From the NCBI GenBank assembly GCA_038207745.1, contig JBBQZL010000169.1, positions 1 through 5,839 on the forward strand: DNA of 5,839 nt. Direction: 5' to 3'. Position 1 is the first letter of the stretch. The number at the start of each line of letters is the position of its first letter. The position numbers and the translations under genes are program-made. The DNA comes from JBBQZL01 sp038207745. Lineage in GTDB: Bacteria; Actinomycetota; Thermoleophilia; Solirubrobacterales; 70-9. Below are positions 5,368 to 5,839 of this stretch, piece by piece. The notes below the pieces were generated by a model that saw nothing but the letters and a program-made list of their open reading frames with translations, had not been told where the DNA came from and did not search any database.

Positions 5368-5839
5368 GTGACATCGACTCCGACCGCAGCCGACAACCCA
5401 GCATCGTTTGCCGACCTTCCGCTCTCGGAGGGGTTGCTGAAGATGCTTTCCGAGCTTGGCTACGAAGAGCCGACGCCGATCCAGCGGGAGGCGATCCCGC
5501 CGCTTGTCGAAGGCAGGGATCTCTTCGGGCAGGCTGCGACCGGGACCGGCAAGACGGCCGCGTTTGCGCTCCCCCTGCTCCAGCGCCTTCCCCGAGACGG
5601 TGGCGGCGTCGCACCGATGGCGCTGGTGCTCGTGCCAACGCGTGAACTGGCTATCCAGGTTTCCGAGGCGATCCACCGATATGGCCGAGACATGGGCGCC
5701 CGCGTGGTCCCGATCTACGGCGGCCAGCCGATCGGGCGCCAGCTCAAGGCTCTCAAGCGTGGGGTCGACATCGTCGTTGCGACACCCGGGAGAGCGCTGG
5801 ATCACATCCGCCGCCGGACTCTCCGGATCGAGAAGCTCA
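5368..5839 (+). CDS. DEAD-box ATP-dependent RNA helicase, N-terminal 157 residues (runs off right edge)
   Basis: The RecA-like domain 1 of a DEAD-box RNA helicase is visible up to motif Ib. F14 and YEEPTPIQ (32-39) form the Q motif that reads adenine. AATGTGKT (56-63) is motif I (Walker A). PTRELA (90-95) is motif Ia, YGG (117-119) is the GG element, and ATPGR (138-142) is motif Ib. The window ends before motif II (DEAD), so ATPase completeness and the C-terminal domain cannot be judged. GTG 5368 is the only start codon between the in-frame stop at 5323 and the Q-motif phenylalanine. It has no Shine-Dalgarno: the preceding 30 nt are almost all C and T. Such proteins remodel RNA in ribosome assembly, mRNA decay or cold adaptation; which paralogue this is cannot be told from the N-terminus alone. 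Confidence 0.93.
   Translation, partial: MTSTPTAADNPASFADLPLSEGLLKMLSELGYEEPTPIQREAIPPLVEGRDLFGQAATGTGKTAAFALPLLQRLPRDGGGVAPMALVLVPTRELAIQVSEAIHRYGRDMGARVVPIYGGQPIGRQLKALKRGVDIVVATPGRALDHIRRRTLRIEKL

Noticed and set aside
5033..5638. Minus-strand open frame of 201 codons
   Set aside because: Overlaps the DEAD-box gene, whose motifs are unmistakable; Arg/Ser/Ala-rich shadow.

Overview
The window is high-GC DNA with strongly G/C-biased third codon positions, several GTG starts and tightly packed genes. This fits an actinomycetote. The lysine/arginine-rich, cysteine-paired C-terminal tail on a secreted protein and the small RTX-type secreted protein both suggest the Thermoleophilia/Solirubrobacterales side of the phylum. 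That placement is inference from gene style, not from a marker gene.

Layout: positions 1-1017 (minus strand) hold the first 339 residues of a ClC-type chloride channel/antiporter that runs off the left edge. Immediately upstream on the same strand, 16 bp away, is an exported DUF3089 alpha/beta-hydrolase (1034-2425); the two look like one operon. A 39-bp divergent gap with a symmetric TAGGATCC inverted repeat separates it from a plus-strand crotonase-family gene (2465-3265). That gene converges with a minus-strand DUF2855 gene (3266-4375); their stop codons abut inside one TGATCA. A 243-bp divergent regulatory region (4376-4618) carries a candidate promoter, an imperfect inverted repeat and two tandem palindromes.

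To the right is a small exported RTX-repeat protein (from 4619). Its repeat reading frame is lost at about 4919-4932, and a different frame then codes for a short C-terminal module (to 5246) resembling the tail found on some actinobacterial helicases. After a 121-bp pyrimidine-rich gap, a DEAD-box RNA helicase begins with GTG at 5368 and is cut by the right edge after 157 codons.

The genes do not form one recognisable pathway. The ClC/DUF3089 pair are membrane and envelope functions, the crotonase and DUF2855 proteins are CoA/oxidoreductase-type metabolic enzymes, and the helicase is RNA housekeeping. I see no defence system, mobile element, CRISPR array or RNA gene. The features most worth a second look are the frame switch at the RTX gene, the palindromes upstream of it, the symmetric divergent gap at 2432-2459 and the variant ClC signature motif. 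I do not find convincing evidence for a wholly new system here.
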